From: Cristatella mucedo
Taxonomy: Eukaryota; Bryozoa; Phylactolaemata; Cristatellidae
Direction of reading: 5' to 3'
DNA: 64,000 nucleotides
NCBI GenBank assembly: GCA_009760855.2
Contig: WPIO01000001.1
Location: 5,540,001-5,604,000 of the forward strand
Below are positions 1 through 10,379 of this stretch, piece by piece (the first letter of the stretch is position 1; every line of letters begins with the position of its first letter). The position numbers and the translations under genes are program-made. The notes beneath the pieces were generated by a model. It did no database searches. It was not told the origin of the DNA and saw nothing but the letters and a program-made list of their open reading frames with translations.

Positions 1-1671
1 TGAATATCAGTCATTTTCAGGCTGATTCAGCCGCCTTTCAATCCTGTGTTCAGCGCACCTAGACGTCCTGGCAGTTCCACAAGCGGCTTAAACCTTTCAT
101 GGCAAAAAGCGAACCAATCTAACGTTTCGAATGGTCAGCTCATAAGCGCCACGGATGCAAACTAGTACCGGCGTTGATGAAACGTTTTGGTGACTAGCTC
201 CCGTTAGCAGCGACTCCCAGCAAGGTCTAGGTCATCCCTAGGGAAGTAATGGTCTAGGGTTAAGCGTGAGAGCTCTCACGGAAGTTTGATGGGCAAGGTG
301 GGTGTATCGCTCTAGCGCTGGAGCCGTGTGTGGGGAGGCATTGCACTGTTCTTTTCCTTTGTATACCAACATTTTCAAAGTAATCTCGTGGTTCTGCGTT
401 CTATCCGTGACTTCCCGCTCTATTGGCGCTCTTTTCGATTGAGAAGCTCATCCGAGTGGTCGAAATTAAAGAGCGGCCGCTGCGGCTTTGTAAACAGCGC
501 CCCTATATGCGTCCTCAAGCGAGTCCTTAAGAGTTCGCCAAGCTACTTACCAGCCGCAGCTTACTTATCAGGAGCTCTCACAGATTTTTCTGTACCTGCA
601 GGACTAGATAGAGCCTCTGCGAGCTGTGCCAATGCTTCGAGCGTCCTGCTCGTTATCGGCACGTGACCGTCGAGGGCGCACCGGGTCTGAGGCTTTAAGC
701 CTTTTCTTTAGTTGAAAATGCGCTTGTGGATGTCGATCTTTAGCAGCTTAATCAGCTTAATCAGCTTTGATTGTTTCCCAGCTGCGAGTATTCCAAAACT
801 GTCCCACTGAGTGCTTGTTGCCCTTCTTCACTGCGATTCTTATTCTGAGCAGAGCGACGCTGAATCTTTAAGAAAAACAAAATAGTTCGGTCCCCCAAGA
901 ACTAATTCGGCCTTCAATTGTTTGTATTAAATTCTTTGTGGACACTATTATTTTCCGTAGCAGCCTATTTTATCGCCATTCTGACGTTATATGATGCCAA
1001 AAAGCACAGCTGTAGAGAGAATCCCGTAAGGGAAAGTTAGTTCTTTCAACTACTAGTTCATATACAATGGATTTTCACCGTGATCTGGTCCAATTTAAGT
1101 CTTGATTCCTGCCACTGACCAGCCGACTGCATTTCAAAACGATCTAACTGACTTCAAATGCCCAAGGTTAAAGCAGCTCTGCAGCTTTGAGAGTGTGCTT
1201 TGTTCATCTTGCTTTAGTCGCCAAGCGACGCGTTCTTTCCAGAAATCAGTGTTTTTGTCACAAACTTTATTATTCACAAGGAAATTTTGATGGCGGGGGA
1301 ATAAGTTATTGTTACCGAAAGCCGCTTAGGCTGTGAGTGCGCAAAACAAAACTCTCCTGCGTAACACCCACATGGTCTTTATGACTTTGTGGAGTTACAG
1401 ATGGAGATACATTGTTGCGGCAGCAGTGGTCCATCGTTGATTGGTAGATCACTTCATGTGCTCTTCTTGAATCTTCGTGAGCAGTTGATGTCCTTGATGG
1501 TAATTATCATGACTCTGCATGCAGCTTCACCCAGCAGATTTCACTTAGTTTTTCCTGGAGTGTTTTCATAATTAGATCGTTTTACTGCTCAAAGAAAGGT
1601 GATGCTACAAGCAATCATTATAAAGGCACAAGGCAAACCTGCCCTTATTTTGTAGACCCTTGCAAGGTATT
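1..1671. other. Upstream region of SPG21, no gene recognised
   Basis: No open frame here resembles a protein I know. The stretch must contain the SPG21 promoter and 5' UTR, but I cannot place a transcription start. Positions about 1305-1430 carry a dispersed repeat that recurs at 33.2 kb and, inverted, at 51.3 kb. In the SPG21 frame an upstream stop lies at 1621-1623 with no ATG between it and 1672. Confidence 0.5.
1305..1430 (+). repeat. Dispersed repeat, unclassified
   Basis: Reads gccgcttaggctgtgagtgc, then aaaactctcctgcgtaacac, and tggagttacagatggagata. These words recur in order at 33.2 kb (+) and 51.3 kb (-). Confidence 0.6.
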
Positions 1672-1755
1672 ATGTTAGACCGTCGAACTAATATGGATGA
1701 AATACTGAAATCAGAAGAGTACAGAAGCTTTAGGAGCACCGTGCCACAGAAAAAG
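1672..1755 (+). CDS. SPG21: SPG21 coding exon 1
   Basis: Encodes residues 1-28, from the first in-frame ATG after the stop at 1621, and ends at AAG|gtgagc in phase 0. A second in-frame ATG at 1693 would give a protein 7 residues shorter. The last nine residues match the start of the conserved family core. Confidence 0.88.
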
Positions 1756-3555
1756 GTGAGCGTACTAGTTTAGGCTTTCCTTAACTCCGTGCCAGAATTA
1801 TGACGTACTTCACTGTGACTTGAACCATTCGGCAATCACTTTTTGAACTCAGTGTTCATTAAGCTGTCAAAAAGGTTAGGTGATCGAACAGCCTCATGTA
1901 TGCAGGCATCAGAATCAGCCTCGATGGCTCTTTCCCATTTGCAGTGAGCAATAAAGGATCGCCTGCTGCAGATCTCTATTCCACGACCTGGTTCGAGAAG
2001 TGTGAGCACCTCTGGGTTAAGACCCAGAGGTGATTAAGTCGCTTGGAAAATCGGCGTTTAGTCTCTTTGTTGCCCAAGGTTGTATATGCTAGTCTATTTT
2101 GGTTAATGGCAAATGGTGAGCTATTGAGGCACAGACCTAAAATGATTAACTTTTGGTCGTCGGCTGAATGGTGGCACTTTCAGCAAATTAACAAAACATC
2201 GTGCTGGATATTGCATCTTTACATTTTCATCAGTCTGCATTTTCATTTGCACTATATTGAGTATTCAGAGTTATTGCTTTGCACTGAAGACCGTCCAGGC
2301 AAAGCATTGGCATCGGCATGCATTTTCTGGCGATACCGTGCAACACAGTTGGATACAGCCGGTCACTAGCACCAGGGGCTAGTGTAAGAACTCGGTTGTC
2401 CGGTTCTGCAGTGCGCGCCTGTATTGTGTGTACATACTGACCGTACGCCTGGTGGCTATTCGTTGCTTTCAGCACTGCTTTCACGCTGGCCATTCGCTCC
2501 GGCGATGCTTTAGATTATCGTCGATGATGGCAAAGAGTGGACTCTTTATGACGCCGGTCCAAAAACCGTCCGATGCCCCATCGTTTTTCTGCCGCCTGCC
2601 AGCGGTACGGCGGACATATTTTTTCGACAGATGCTATCGCTCTCGTCTCTTGGCTACAGGTCCATAGCGGTGAGCACTTTATTTGTGGTGCGCTTGACGT
2701 GCTCTCCTCCTGCACGGGTGCACGTGCCACCGTGCGTGCTGACTCGAGCAGCAGAGCTCGTGGTGCGTTCGCCCTCACATCCAGCTGGGCCTGGGGTCAA
2801 CTGCTCAAACACAAGCAAGAGCAGAGACCGGGCTTTGCTCGCCTGCCCTAGGTTAATCATCCCATCACGTGGACTACCGAGGAGTGGGCCACCAGCTTCT
2901 ACCGCCTGCTGAGCTACCTCGAGGTTGACAGGGTAAGGCTGCGAGGGCGCCGGCTGACTTGCATATATGTATATATATATATTTAGCTGCATTGTCAAAG
3001 CGAATTGACACTGGGAGTGGTTGCTTGCAGAGGATGTGCTCCGAGTGTTTGTCATTCTGTCTGTCATTCTGTCATTCTGTTCATTCTGTTTGCCTTCGTT
3101 CCTGCTCTGGGCAGATGCCGGCAGATTGTTTTGCATGGCGAGGTAAATGGACTGCCTTGTTGCTGCTGGCCCCTTCCTGCAAAGCGTGGGGACGGCGCAC
3201 CCCGTGGCCTTGAAAACGATTGGCCGGTGTGGGTGCGGTCAGGGTTCGGCTATGCCGGCTTCAATGGCTGGCCCCTGTTAATAGCTCTTTGGCCTTGTCG
3301 GTGGGTTGCTTTCTTTCAGCAGCCAATCGGCTGTGGTATTCAGGGCCTGTTGTGCAGATGTTGTGCTTGCCCATCGTTCCTTGGTGAGCCGTGATGGCAC
3401 ACTAGGTAAGGCGGTTGCTTTTCACGACCTCGGTCCCGAGGTCATGGGTTCGAATCCTGCTGTGGGCGATCCTTTATTGCCGCTGCAAGCGGTAGTGATA
3501 GCCGTAAATAGGCTCCTCTGTCGCTATACAAAAGAGGCTATTAAATCAGCTAGCA

Positions 3556-3629
<74 letters not shown>

Positions 3630-4389
3630 CATACATATATATGCTTATATATTTAATATATATTATATATATTATATATATATTATATATATATATATAT
3701 ATATTCCACCTTCTGATTACTCGAGTTAGCAAAGGTAGTTGCTGTCAAGAAGTCGAGCGAGGGATGGCCGCTTGCAGCCTTAGCAAGGTGAGGACCCGTG
3801 CATCTTCCGACCCACCGAAAGTGATAGTGCATCTTGGCTGGCGGAGGTAACTCGCCTGTTTGCATATCGAAGGCAGAGTTTGCCAAGGTGGCCGGATGAG
3901 TCTTTCTCCTCTGACGATAGGACAAGCACCGGGTTTATACCCTAGCCTCCTCTTCCTCCTTCTCCTCTTCCTCTTTCTTTTCCTCCTCATGGGACCCCTA
4001 GAGCCTCACTTTGTTGATCACCTCTGAACGACCAACGACCCCCTGTCGGGCTAAAGTTAGCGCTTTTGAAGTCTGGTTTTCTCGATTCGTCGAAATGCCT
4101 TTCCATCCATCTGAGTGTTGCTGTCTGTATCTTTGACTGTGTGTACGTACGTGAGGGCTTGGGCACATCTTGTGTATGCGCCTGCTTGTGCTGTTTGTGC
4201 ACAGGAGCATATTGTATGCGGACCTTTGTCATGTGCAGACCTTTGTGTGCATGCACATGCGTGCGTCTGTTATGTCTGCATGCGGGTGTCTGTGTCAGGT
4301 CTGTGTGGTCTTGCTGCTCTTATTAAGTCTGCATTTAATATCCCTGCTGCTTGCCTCCTGTTCGTGCCGAGCCACAAGAAGCAAGCCAG

Positions 4390-4471
<82 letters not shown>

Positions 4472-7400
4472 CCCTCTCTCTCTCTCTTGCATGCACGAGC
4501 TGGTTTGCCAGCGACCTGCTAGTTGACAAATGCGCAGTCTCAGGTTTTGCTGTCTGCTTAGATTCACATTTTCGGAGCTTCACTCGGTGGTTTCCTGGCC
4601 CAGAAATTTTCCCAGTACACGAGCAACTCCAAGCGTGTCGCCTCGCTCGTTCTGTGCAACGCCTTTATCGATACGGCTATATTTCATCAAACTGGAGCTG
4701 CAACCAAGTAAGAACTCTCAGCTTGCCTCTTGGGCGTCGTGCAAAAATTGTTCGTGGCAAATGGGACATGACGCCAGAGCGGCACAATCGCTGTCGATGC
4801 TTGCAGGTTCTGGATGGTCCCCACGGTCGTACTCAAGAAAATGGTAATGGGCGGCTTCGAGAGGCATCCGTACATGGATGTTGAAGTGATCCGTGCCGTC
4901 GAATTTATGGAGGAAAAGGTAACCAACATAAGCCTATGTCTGTGATTTGACGATTGAGACTCTGGACTGTATTGTAGGTGAAGTAAATTCAACTTTAGAT
5001 GGATTGAAAAACTACGGTTACATCGAGCAAGTGTGGAGAAGTTTGCCAAAAGACGGACAAGGATAAATTGCAGCTGCATCCCAGGGAGTGGGAGATTGGT
5101 TGTGTCTCCCTCGAGCAGAAGATTATGATTGTGTTTAGATTTTTCGTATTTTCTTAATGAAGATGCTGTTGTGGCAGGTGTGCAAAGCGATTGTGGTGTC
5201 GTGTGTGAGAGATCGAGAGGGTGATTCGTTGGTGTGTGTGCGTGTTTATGTGTATGTGTGTGTGTGTGTGTGTGTGCTTGCGTGTGCGGGCATGTGTGTG
5301 GGTTGTAGGACATCTCCCCCTGGTGGACCCTAGGATATACCCAGACTCTGCTCAGATATCCTCAGACTCTGCCGTGATACACGAATTTCCACGAAGTACG
5401 ATTCTTTATTTAAAAATTGAATATGTTCATAACTAGAGCATAAAAACCCTGTTTACGACCCTCTAATTCGGTTTGAACATTATTAAAGCCCTCTGGACAT
5501 GAAATAGCACTCTTTTAGTCACCATTTCACCCGTTTTACCCAATATTTTGACAAAGTAAGGGATAATAAGATGTATTAGATGTTACAAATATCATATTAT
5601 TATTAGTATACATTTAATTACACACACACAGTTTTTACACACAACCACTAACTTACGAAAATATTGCAATTTGTTCGATGATGATGAAGAGGTGTACTGC
5701 ACGGCAAAGAAGAGCAAGGTTACTACTCTCAATGAGGCTGCACCTGATGACGAAGGATTTGTAGGGGTGCTCGAATAAATAGACCAACAGCCCATACGTA
5801 CAGTAATTTTAATTGTGATGCAGGGGTGTGTAATTGACTCAGACAACCGAGTGCGCTGTATCATTTTCACCATCTCGATCAACTTTTTAATGAAGATATT
5901 TGAAAAAACCGCGATAGAGTGAAATCGCAAAAGTCGAAGCGCGGAGTGGCAAGAGACGACTGAATAATAATAATAATAATGCACTTGATATAGCACCCTC
6001 AGAGAACTCAATATCTTATATGCATGATCAAATAAAGTTCAAGCTCTATTGAAATTAAACGACTCAGTATAAGTGGCGACTCGATAGCACGACCGACGGT
6101 GGCGGTCGATGCGCGGCGCCCGGTGCAGCAACGACTTCGGTGGCAGTGGTGAGAAATCGACCGGCAGTAGCCGGCGGTGCCGATGTTGGGAGCGGTGGTG
6201 GCGGCAAGGTATGGCCGCCAGCGTGGTGTCGGCTGCAGCAGCTGTCGATGGGCGACGCAGGGGGTTCTTTGGATGGGCAGTAGCCGGCAGTGCCGATGTC
6301 GGGAGGGGCAGTGGCGGTGGCCGAGATACTGCAAGTGCTCGAGGCTGCTGCCGAGAGTGGCTGCTGCAGGCCGCCCGGGGGCAGAGCTTTGGCCTTGCAC
6401 TTGGTGTTCTGCCAAAAAGAGGGGCCGCAGTGACCACATTTGAATGACTAGAATGTAGGAAGATGTTGTATATTAAATACTATTATAATATTTTTACAAG
6501 ATATGTAAACAAGACAATTTATAGCATGACACTTCCAGATGGAAGGGGAGAAATGCACTACCCCGGGTGGGAAATGTATACCCCAGGGAGAAATGTTGGG
6601 GGGGGGGCAAATGTGGGGGGGATGTCCGTACCCCGTGTGTGTGCATGTGATGAGTCGCCACCTGCATTGACCCGGCTGAGCCTTGGCTGCTTTAGGGCCG
6701 AACTTACTATCTCTTGGCCTCTTGACATGGCAGCAGCTGCTGTGCAGTGCCCGTGGGACGTGCTGACTACTGTTCCTGTTGCAGCTTGACAGCCTGTCGC
6801 AGGAGGAACTGGCAGCGAGGCTCACCCTGAACTGTGCAAGCGACTACGTGATGCCTCAAGCCATACACGAACAAGGCATCAACGTCACCATTCTGACTGC
6901 AAGTAGATCCGATGCCACGGGCATCGTGCCCCCTCCATAGTGCCACTCTTTTGCTCCCTGTTGCCTTCAACTTCTGTTTTGAGTTACTTTTCAGTTGGCT
7001 GCTGCTGGTGGCTGCTGCTCTGCATGATGCCTCTGCCGCATGTTAATATTGGTCTGCTCCTTCCGTGGCTGCTGCTGCTGTATCGCACTGCAGAGGCAGG
7101 ACAGTGTAGCGAAGTCTGGCAGGTGTTGTGCAGTAGTTCGGTCTTTGATTGTCTTCGACAGGCAGCTTCTTGCACCTCGAGCGATGGAGAGCCGGTGTTT
7201 CTGGCCACCGCATCCAGTCAGCTGCTCTTTGTCTTTGATTGCTGGGATGCTTTCGCCACTTTCAGCCTGCATTTGCCGCACTGTCACTTGGCTCGGCCTT
7301 CCTCCCGCGCGCGTGCATCTTTGATTTCGGGGACGTGAGAGAACAGTCGTTGATGCCGGCTGCGCTCTCTCTCTCTCTTACTTGTGCCCAGGTGTGCGAC

Positions 7401-8238
7401 TATCACGCCCTGTCGAGTCACGTCCAGGACGAGATGTCCAAGTGCTATCCCGACGCAAAGAACGCTCTACTTAAGAGTGGCGGCAATTTTCCGTACCTCA
7501 GCCGAAGCGCCGAAGTCAACGTGCACATCCAGGTGGGCGCCGGAAACCACACACTCGGGGAGTTCTTTCTCCGAAGCTTCTGGCCGCTTGCCTCTCGGAT
7601 CTGCTTTCTCTGGATTGCAATGTGCGTCGTCCTGTTCATCATCCCGTGTCGCGACTTGTGATGACGGGCGAGCAACGAATGTTTAAGCTTGCAAAGTTGG
7701 GAGCCATGGGCAACTGGCATGAGGTGCCAGCAGCAGGCTCCTTGCTGGTTCCAAAGTGCGTGGGCGTCACCAAATGGGCCTCTTCTACTGCTGCTCCTAT
7801 CCCCACGGGCAATCCTGCGGTCAATGCCGTAAAGTTCCTTGCCAGGGGTTCTTTTTAGCTAGAGTTCTACCACATGACCATATGCAGATCTTTAGGAAAC
7901 GAGCACACACTGCCTCGAGAGGGCCGCACACAGAGGATATGTGTCATCCTTGGGACATCCATTCTCGAGGGCCTGTCGGGTATTGGGTGGTCAGAGGGTC
8001 AAAGCTACTGCTAGCAATTCCAATAACCACATTATGTTAACTTCACAGAACTTCAATTGAGTTTAATCTATACTAGCGTATTTTTAAGAGTTGCCAGCGA
8101 ACTTGAGGCAATGTCGTGCGGTTAGTTGTAACTCGTAAAAAGTGGACAGCTGTTGCCGACAGGTAGGAGCAGAATATTTGTTGTGCTTGGTTATGGAAAG
8201 TAGCAGGGTGTTATATTTCTTGATGGAAGATTAGAGGA

Positions 8239-8274
<36 letters not shown>

Positions 8275-10379
8275 ACACACACACACATACACACACACAC
8301 AGTAGCATCTGAAGCAGCCGACCAATCAGAAATGCATCAAAACAGCAGTGCGTTTACTGCCTTGTGTGATTAGGCCAGTCAATGGGGCTGCACAATTTTG
8401 TATTGTAGAAATCTATTGTTATGGACTGTTGTCCATAAAAGATGGCGGCTTAGTTTTCGATAAGTGGTATTTGGGCACTAGCGGACCTTTGCAAGCCACC
8501 GGCGTCCCCGGTGGACGGTTCTAGATGACTTTCCGGCTCCCGAGCGCCATTTGTGTGAATCTAGATACCCTGTGGTTGTAACTACTGTGGTGCAGACGAG
8601 CGCATAAATTGCATGTGTGCCTTTCCTTAAAGTGCGTGGCCATCGCTACCTGCGCAATTTCAATTGCACACAACCATTCGTTCTAGCATAGATCTCGAGC
8701 CGTCCTCCCTCTGCAGTCTTCTGCTGCTGCTATTGCTGCTTCGAACATATTAGCTCACTGCATATAGATGGGCACGTGTACATGCCTGTCGGAGGTGGCT
8801 GCACTGTTTCTACTATTGTTCTGCCACTGAGGAAACTCACTTGTTCGGAGATCTCTCCCGTGTTGCCAGGTCCGGACGGGTTACCAGTCACATCCTTGAA
8901 CCTATGCTAGTTCCAATGCCGAATTCTGCCGACATTGCTAGTTCAAAGCCAGTTCGAACTAAAGTCAAGTTCATCAAAGAGACCTAAAAGCAAGTGACAG
9001 AACATAGAAGTCAATTTGCTGCTTGATGGGGATTCATTACAGGGGCTGTTTAATGTGGCAGTTGCAACGTTTACGACAGACAAGCCAAGCTGCCGAGTTT
9101 TTTATCAACTGTGTGTGTGTATGCGTGCATGCGTATCAGAGCCAGTGCCGAATCGCACCTGATTTGACATTGTTGATTTGAGCAAGCCGGAGGAGGAGCA
9201 GCAGCAGCAGCAGCAGCTCTGTCTGTTGAGCTACGTTTGCTTAGCAGAGTGCTCTGGAGGCTAGCATCTGCCGGTTTGCCTGCCCGTCTGCTGTGTCGCT
9301 ACTAGGGTGCCACGCTGGTCGAGGTAGCCGGACTCGTCAAATCTCGGGAGCAAGGCTCATCAGGGCTGATTGGTGTCACCTGTCTGAGGACACCTTCACT
9401 CATTGTGGAGGGAATAACCCATATGCAATCGAGTACGCATCCTCGCCTGTGATTTTTAGCCAAAGAAAGACTGAAAAAGACTGTATTAACTTCATTAGTG
9501 TCCGGATAGATGCGAAGGGCTTGCAATTTCATTAGATAACATCCGGATTGCAGCTGGAAAAGTGTGTGTGATAGGATTCTGCTCGTACTAAGAGTAGAGT
9601 TTCTGGTCTTCATAAAGGTCTTAAGAGATTGTCCAATCTGTTGCTGGCAGCTCGGAAAATGCACCAGTGGTTTGGAGAGAAATTGTCTATTCCATTGATA
9701 GGAGGTTATGGGACAGTTTAGGGGGAGCCACCGATCTAGAAGTACTTCCTTTGCAGCAAATATAAAGTGCCAAGAAAGAGGCTGAGTTCTCCGAGGGCGC
9801 TATATCAAATGCATTATAATTATCATCATCATTATAATAGAAGTAGCCTGCCAATCACTCCTGAAAGGTGGCACGAAGTCTTAGTGTTCCAAATAATGTG
9901 TGTCAATCATGAATAGATAAGTAAGCACCGTGTTTGTGCTTTGCTCGCCTGCCTGCGCAACCTGCATGCGCACCCTGTGCGCATAAACATGCTCTATTTA
10001 TTGATGGTGACAATGCTGCATAAACGAGCCTTAGGAATCATGCCTGTGAGCATGTCGCGACGAATGCGCAATGGCCTGGTTCCGATTTGCAACTTGCTGC
10101 TCAGAATTTCGTTGGTAACTCTCGCACCACGACTGCCAGGGCAGCCATGCTGCCGCCTGCCCTAGATCTTAATGTTGCCTCTCTAGCATTGACCTTTGCA
10201 CCATGCTGCCTCCTCGTGGCTTGCTCCACTGTCGCTGCCTTGTCCGTGGGTTGCAGGTACACTTGAGACAATTTAACGACACACCGGCTAGTGCTATGGA
10301 AAGCCGGCCAGCAGCAATGGCCGTCAGCCCTGCCACGAGCAATGCCGCAGACGTGGATCACTCATCTGCACAGGAGTAG
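1672..10379 (+). CDS. SPG21: Maspardin (SPG21), complete, 8 coding exons
   Basis: Alpha/beta-hydrolase-fold protein of the maspardin family. In humans it is associated with late endosomes and the trans-Golgi network, binds CD4 and ALDH16A1, and is mutated in the Mast syndrome form of spastic paraplegia; enzymatic activity is unproven. The coding sequence joins 1672-1755, 2514-2669, 2852-2932, 4562-4707, 4807-4918, 6785-6898, 7392-7532 and 10257-10379, giving 318 aa (human about 308). The frame is kept at every junction. Visible landmarks are FRSTVPQKK in exon 1 (family FRGTVPLKK), [12 protein letters not shown] in exon 2, the nucleophile-elbow motif GASLGG at residues 112-117 with Ser114, SRLTLNC-like ARLTLNC in exon 6, and [14 protein letters not shown] in exon 7. 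The C-terminal 25 or so residues are divergent and acidic/serine-rich. Intron 6 is GC-AG; the others are GT-AG. Introns 5 and 7 contain LINE pieces. Confidence 0.95.
1930..2040 (-). repeat. tRNA-type SINE, family A, 5' fragment
   Basis: Reads on the minus strand. It carries the family A words gcgatcctttattg and a gTTCGA-like B-box region, and ends in the tRNA-like head. It lies in SPG21 intron 1. Confidence 0.55.
2514..2669 (+). CDS. SPG21: SPG21 coding exon 2
   Basis: Residues 29-80. Acceptor tttag at 2509-2513, donor GCG|gtgagc at 2670. Contains [18 protein letters not shown] and [11 protein letters not shown], all typical of maspardin. A nearer GT at 2660 was rejected because only the 2670 donor keeps frame with exon 3. 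Confidence 0.95.
2852..2932 (+). CDS. SPG21: SPG21 coding exon 3
   Basis: Residues 81-107, phase 0 on both sides. Acceptor ccctag, donor AGG|gtaagg. It aligns without gaps to the family segment YPVYWDHLEF...LLDHLQLDK, with HPITW and LLSYLEVDR as visible matches. Confidence 0.93.
3393..3555 (+). repeat. tRNA-type SINE, family A, reference copy
   Basis: A tRNA-like head with an A-box-like stretch near 3400-3418 and a clear B-box, gggttcgaatcc, at 3448-3459. It is followed by a body reading gggcgatcctttattgccgc and a 3' end ending aaatcagct, then an (AT)n tract. Related copies lie at 16.3, 23.0, 30.6 and 41.9 kb. This is a dispersed element, not a functional tRNA gene: it has no complete cloverleaf. 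Confidence 0.8.
3556..3704. repeat. Imperfect (AT)n / (ATAC)n microsatellite
   Basis: Alternating AT with ATAC interruptions directly behind the 3' end of the family A SINE, in SPG21 intron 3. The spurious I-Y-I-Y reading frames over it are not genes. Confidence 0.95.
4393..4488. repeat. (CT)n microsatellite, SPG21 intron 3
   Basis: Almost perfect CT dinucleotide run ending about 70 bp upstream of the exon 4 acceptor, so it forms an unusually long pyrimidine-rich approach to that splice site. Confidence 0.95.
4562..4707 (+). CDS. SPG21: SPG21 coding exon 4 (nucleophile elbow)
   Basis: Residues 108-155 plus two bases of codon 156. Acceptor tgcttag, donor AA|gtaaga. Holds the G-x-S-x-G elbow GASLG with Ser114, followed by [14 protein letters not shown] and TAIFHQT, matching the family segment SLILCNSFSDTSIFNQT. 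Confidence 0.96.
4807..4918 (+). CDS. SPG21: SPG21 coding exon 5
   Basis: Completes codon 156 and encodes residues 157-193. Acceptor ttgcag, donor AAG|gtaacc. Contains [15 protein letters not shown], matching family FWLMPAFMLKKIVLG. The intron before it is only 99 bp. Confidence 0.96.
5229..5302. repeat. (TG)n-rich microsatellite
   Basis: TG repeats with ATG and CG interruptions in SPG21 intron 5. Both strands show spurious frames. Confidence 0.85.
5963..6022 (-). mobile_element. LINE 3' tail fragment
   Basis: On the minus strand it reads the common LINE terminus, gagttctctgagggtgct..., followed by a (TTA)n tail (seen here as aataataataat). Only the last 60 or so bases are present, as expected of a severely 5'-truncated insertion. 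It lies in SPG21 intron 5. Confidence 0.75.
6160..6332. repeat. Diverged direct repeat, GC-rich
   Basis: Two copies of about 42 bp, starting with gcagtagccggc, begin near 6162 and 6280 within a GC-rich patch of SPG21 intron 5. Open frames here exist on both strands and look like a product of base composition. Confidence 0.5.
6785..6898 (+). CDS. SPG21: SPG21 coding exon 6, GC donor
   Basis: Residues 194-231. Acceptor gttgcag. The exon ends at ACT followed by gcaagt, a GC-type 5' splice site. This is the only boundary I found that keeps frame and alignment with exon 7. Contains LDSLSQEEL and ARLTLNC (family LESLGQSEL, SRLTLNC). Confidence 0.93.
7392..7532 (+). CDS. SPG21: SPG21 coding exon 7
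   Basis: Residues 232-278, phase 0 on both sides. Acceptor tgcccag, donor CAG|gtgggc. Contains the most conserved block of the family, [20 protein letters not shown] (family [20 protein letters not shown]). Confidence 0.97.
8239..8301. repeat. (AT)n followed by (AC)n microsatellite
   Basis: Compound dinucleotide repeat within SPG21 intron 7. Confidence 0.9.
8940..9105 (-). mobile_element. LINE internal fragment
   Basis: The plus-strand words gacctaaaag...gtgacagaac, gaagtcaatttgctgcttga and gacagacaagccaagctgc recur in the longer minus-strand LINE copies at 44.6-45.3, 49.2-50.0 and 52.4 kb. They encode the region downstream of the reverse transcriptase. The piece is truncated at both ends, in SPG21 intron 7. 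Confidence 0.65.
9748..9842 (+). mobile_element. LINE 3' tail fragment
   Basis: Reads tgcagcaaatataaagtgcc, then gagttctccgagggcgct and an (ATT/ATC)n tail, the same terminus as the 19.1-19.9 kb element. It lies in SPG21 intron 7. Confidence 0.75.
10257..10379 (+). CDS. SPG21: SPG21 last coding exon
   Basis: Residues 279-318 and the TAG stop at 10377-10379. Acceptor gggttgcag. It opens with VHLRQFNDT, matching family IHLLQFHGT in the same register. The remaining residues are Ala/Ser/Asp/Glu-rich and diverged. Intron 7 (2.7 kb) is the longest of the gene. Confidence 0.9.
   Translation, partial: VHLRQFNDTPASAMESRPAAMAVSPATSNAADVDHSSAQE

Noticed and set aside
2654-3136. 160-codon minus-strand frame over SPG21 exons 2 and 3
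   Set aside because: Antisense shadow of the maspardin exons; no domain and low-complexity sequence.
3393-3480. Possible tRNA gene
   Set aside because: A and B boxes are present, but there is no complete acceptor stem or anticodon arm, and the sequence is repeated with SINE bodies and tails elsewhere.
6008-6447. Overlapping open frames of 88-143 codons on both strands
   Set aside because: Frames are open on both strands at once in a GC-rich repeat inside SPG21 intron 5; no recognisable domain.
9293-9664. Overlapping 80- and 120-codon frames in SPG21 intron 7
   Set aside because: The frames are mirror shadows of each other, match nothing I know, and lie between two LINE fragments.
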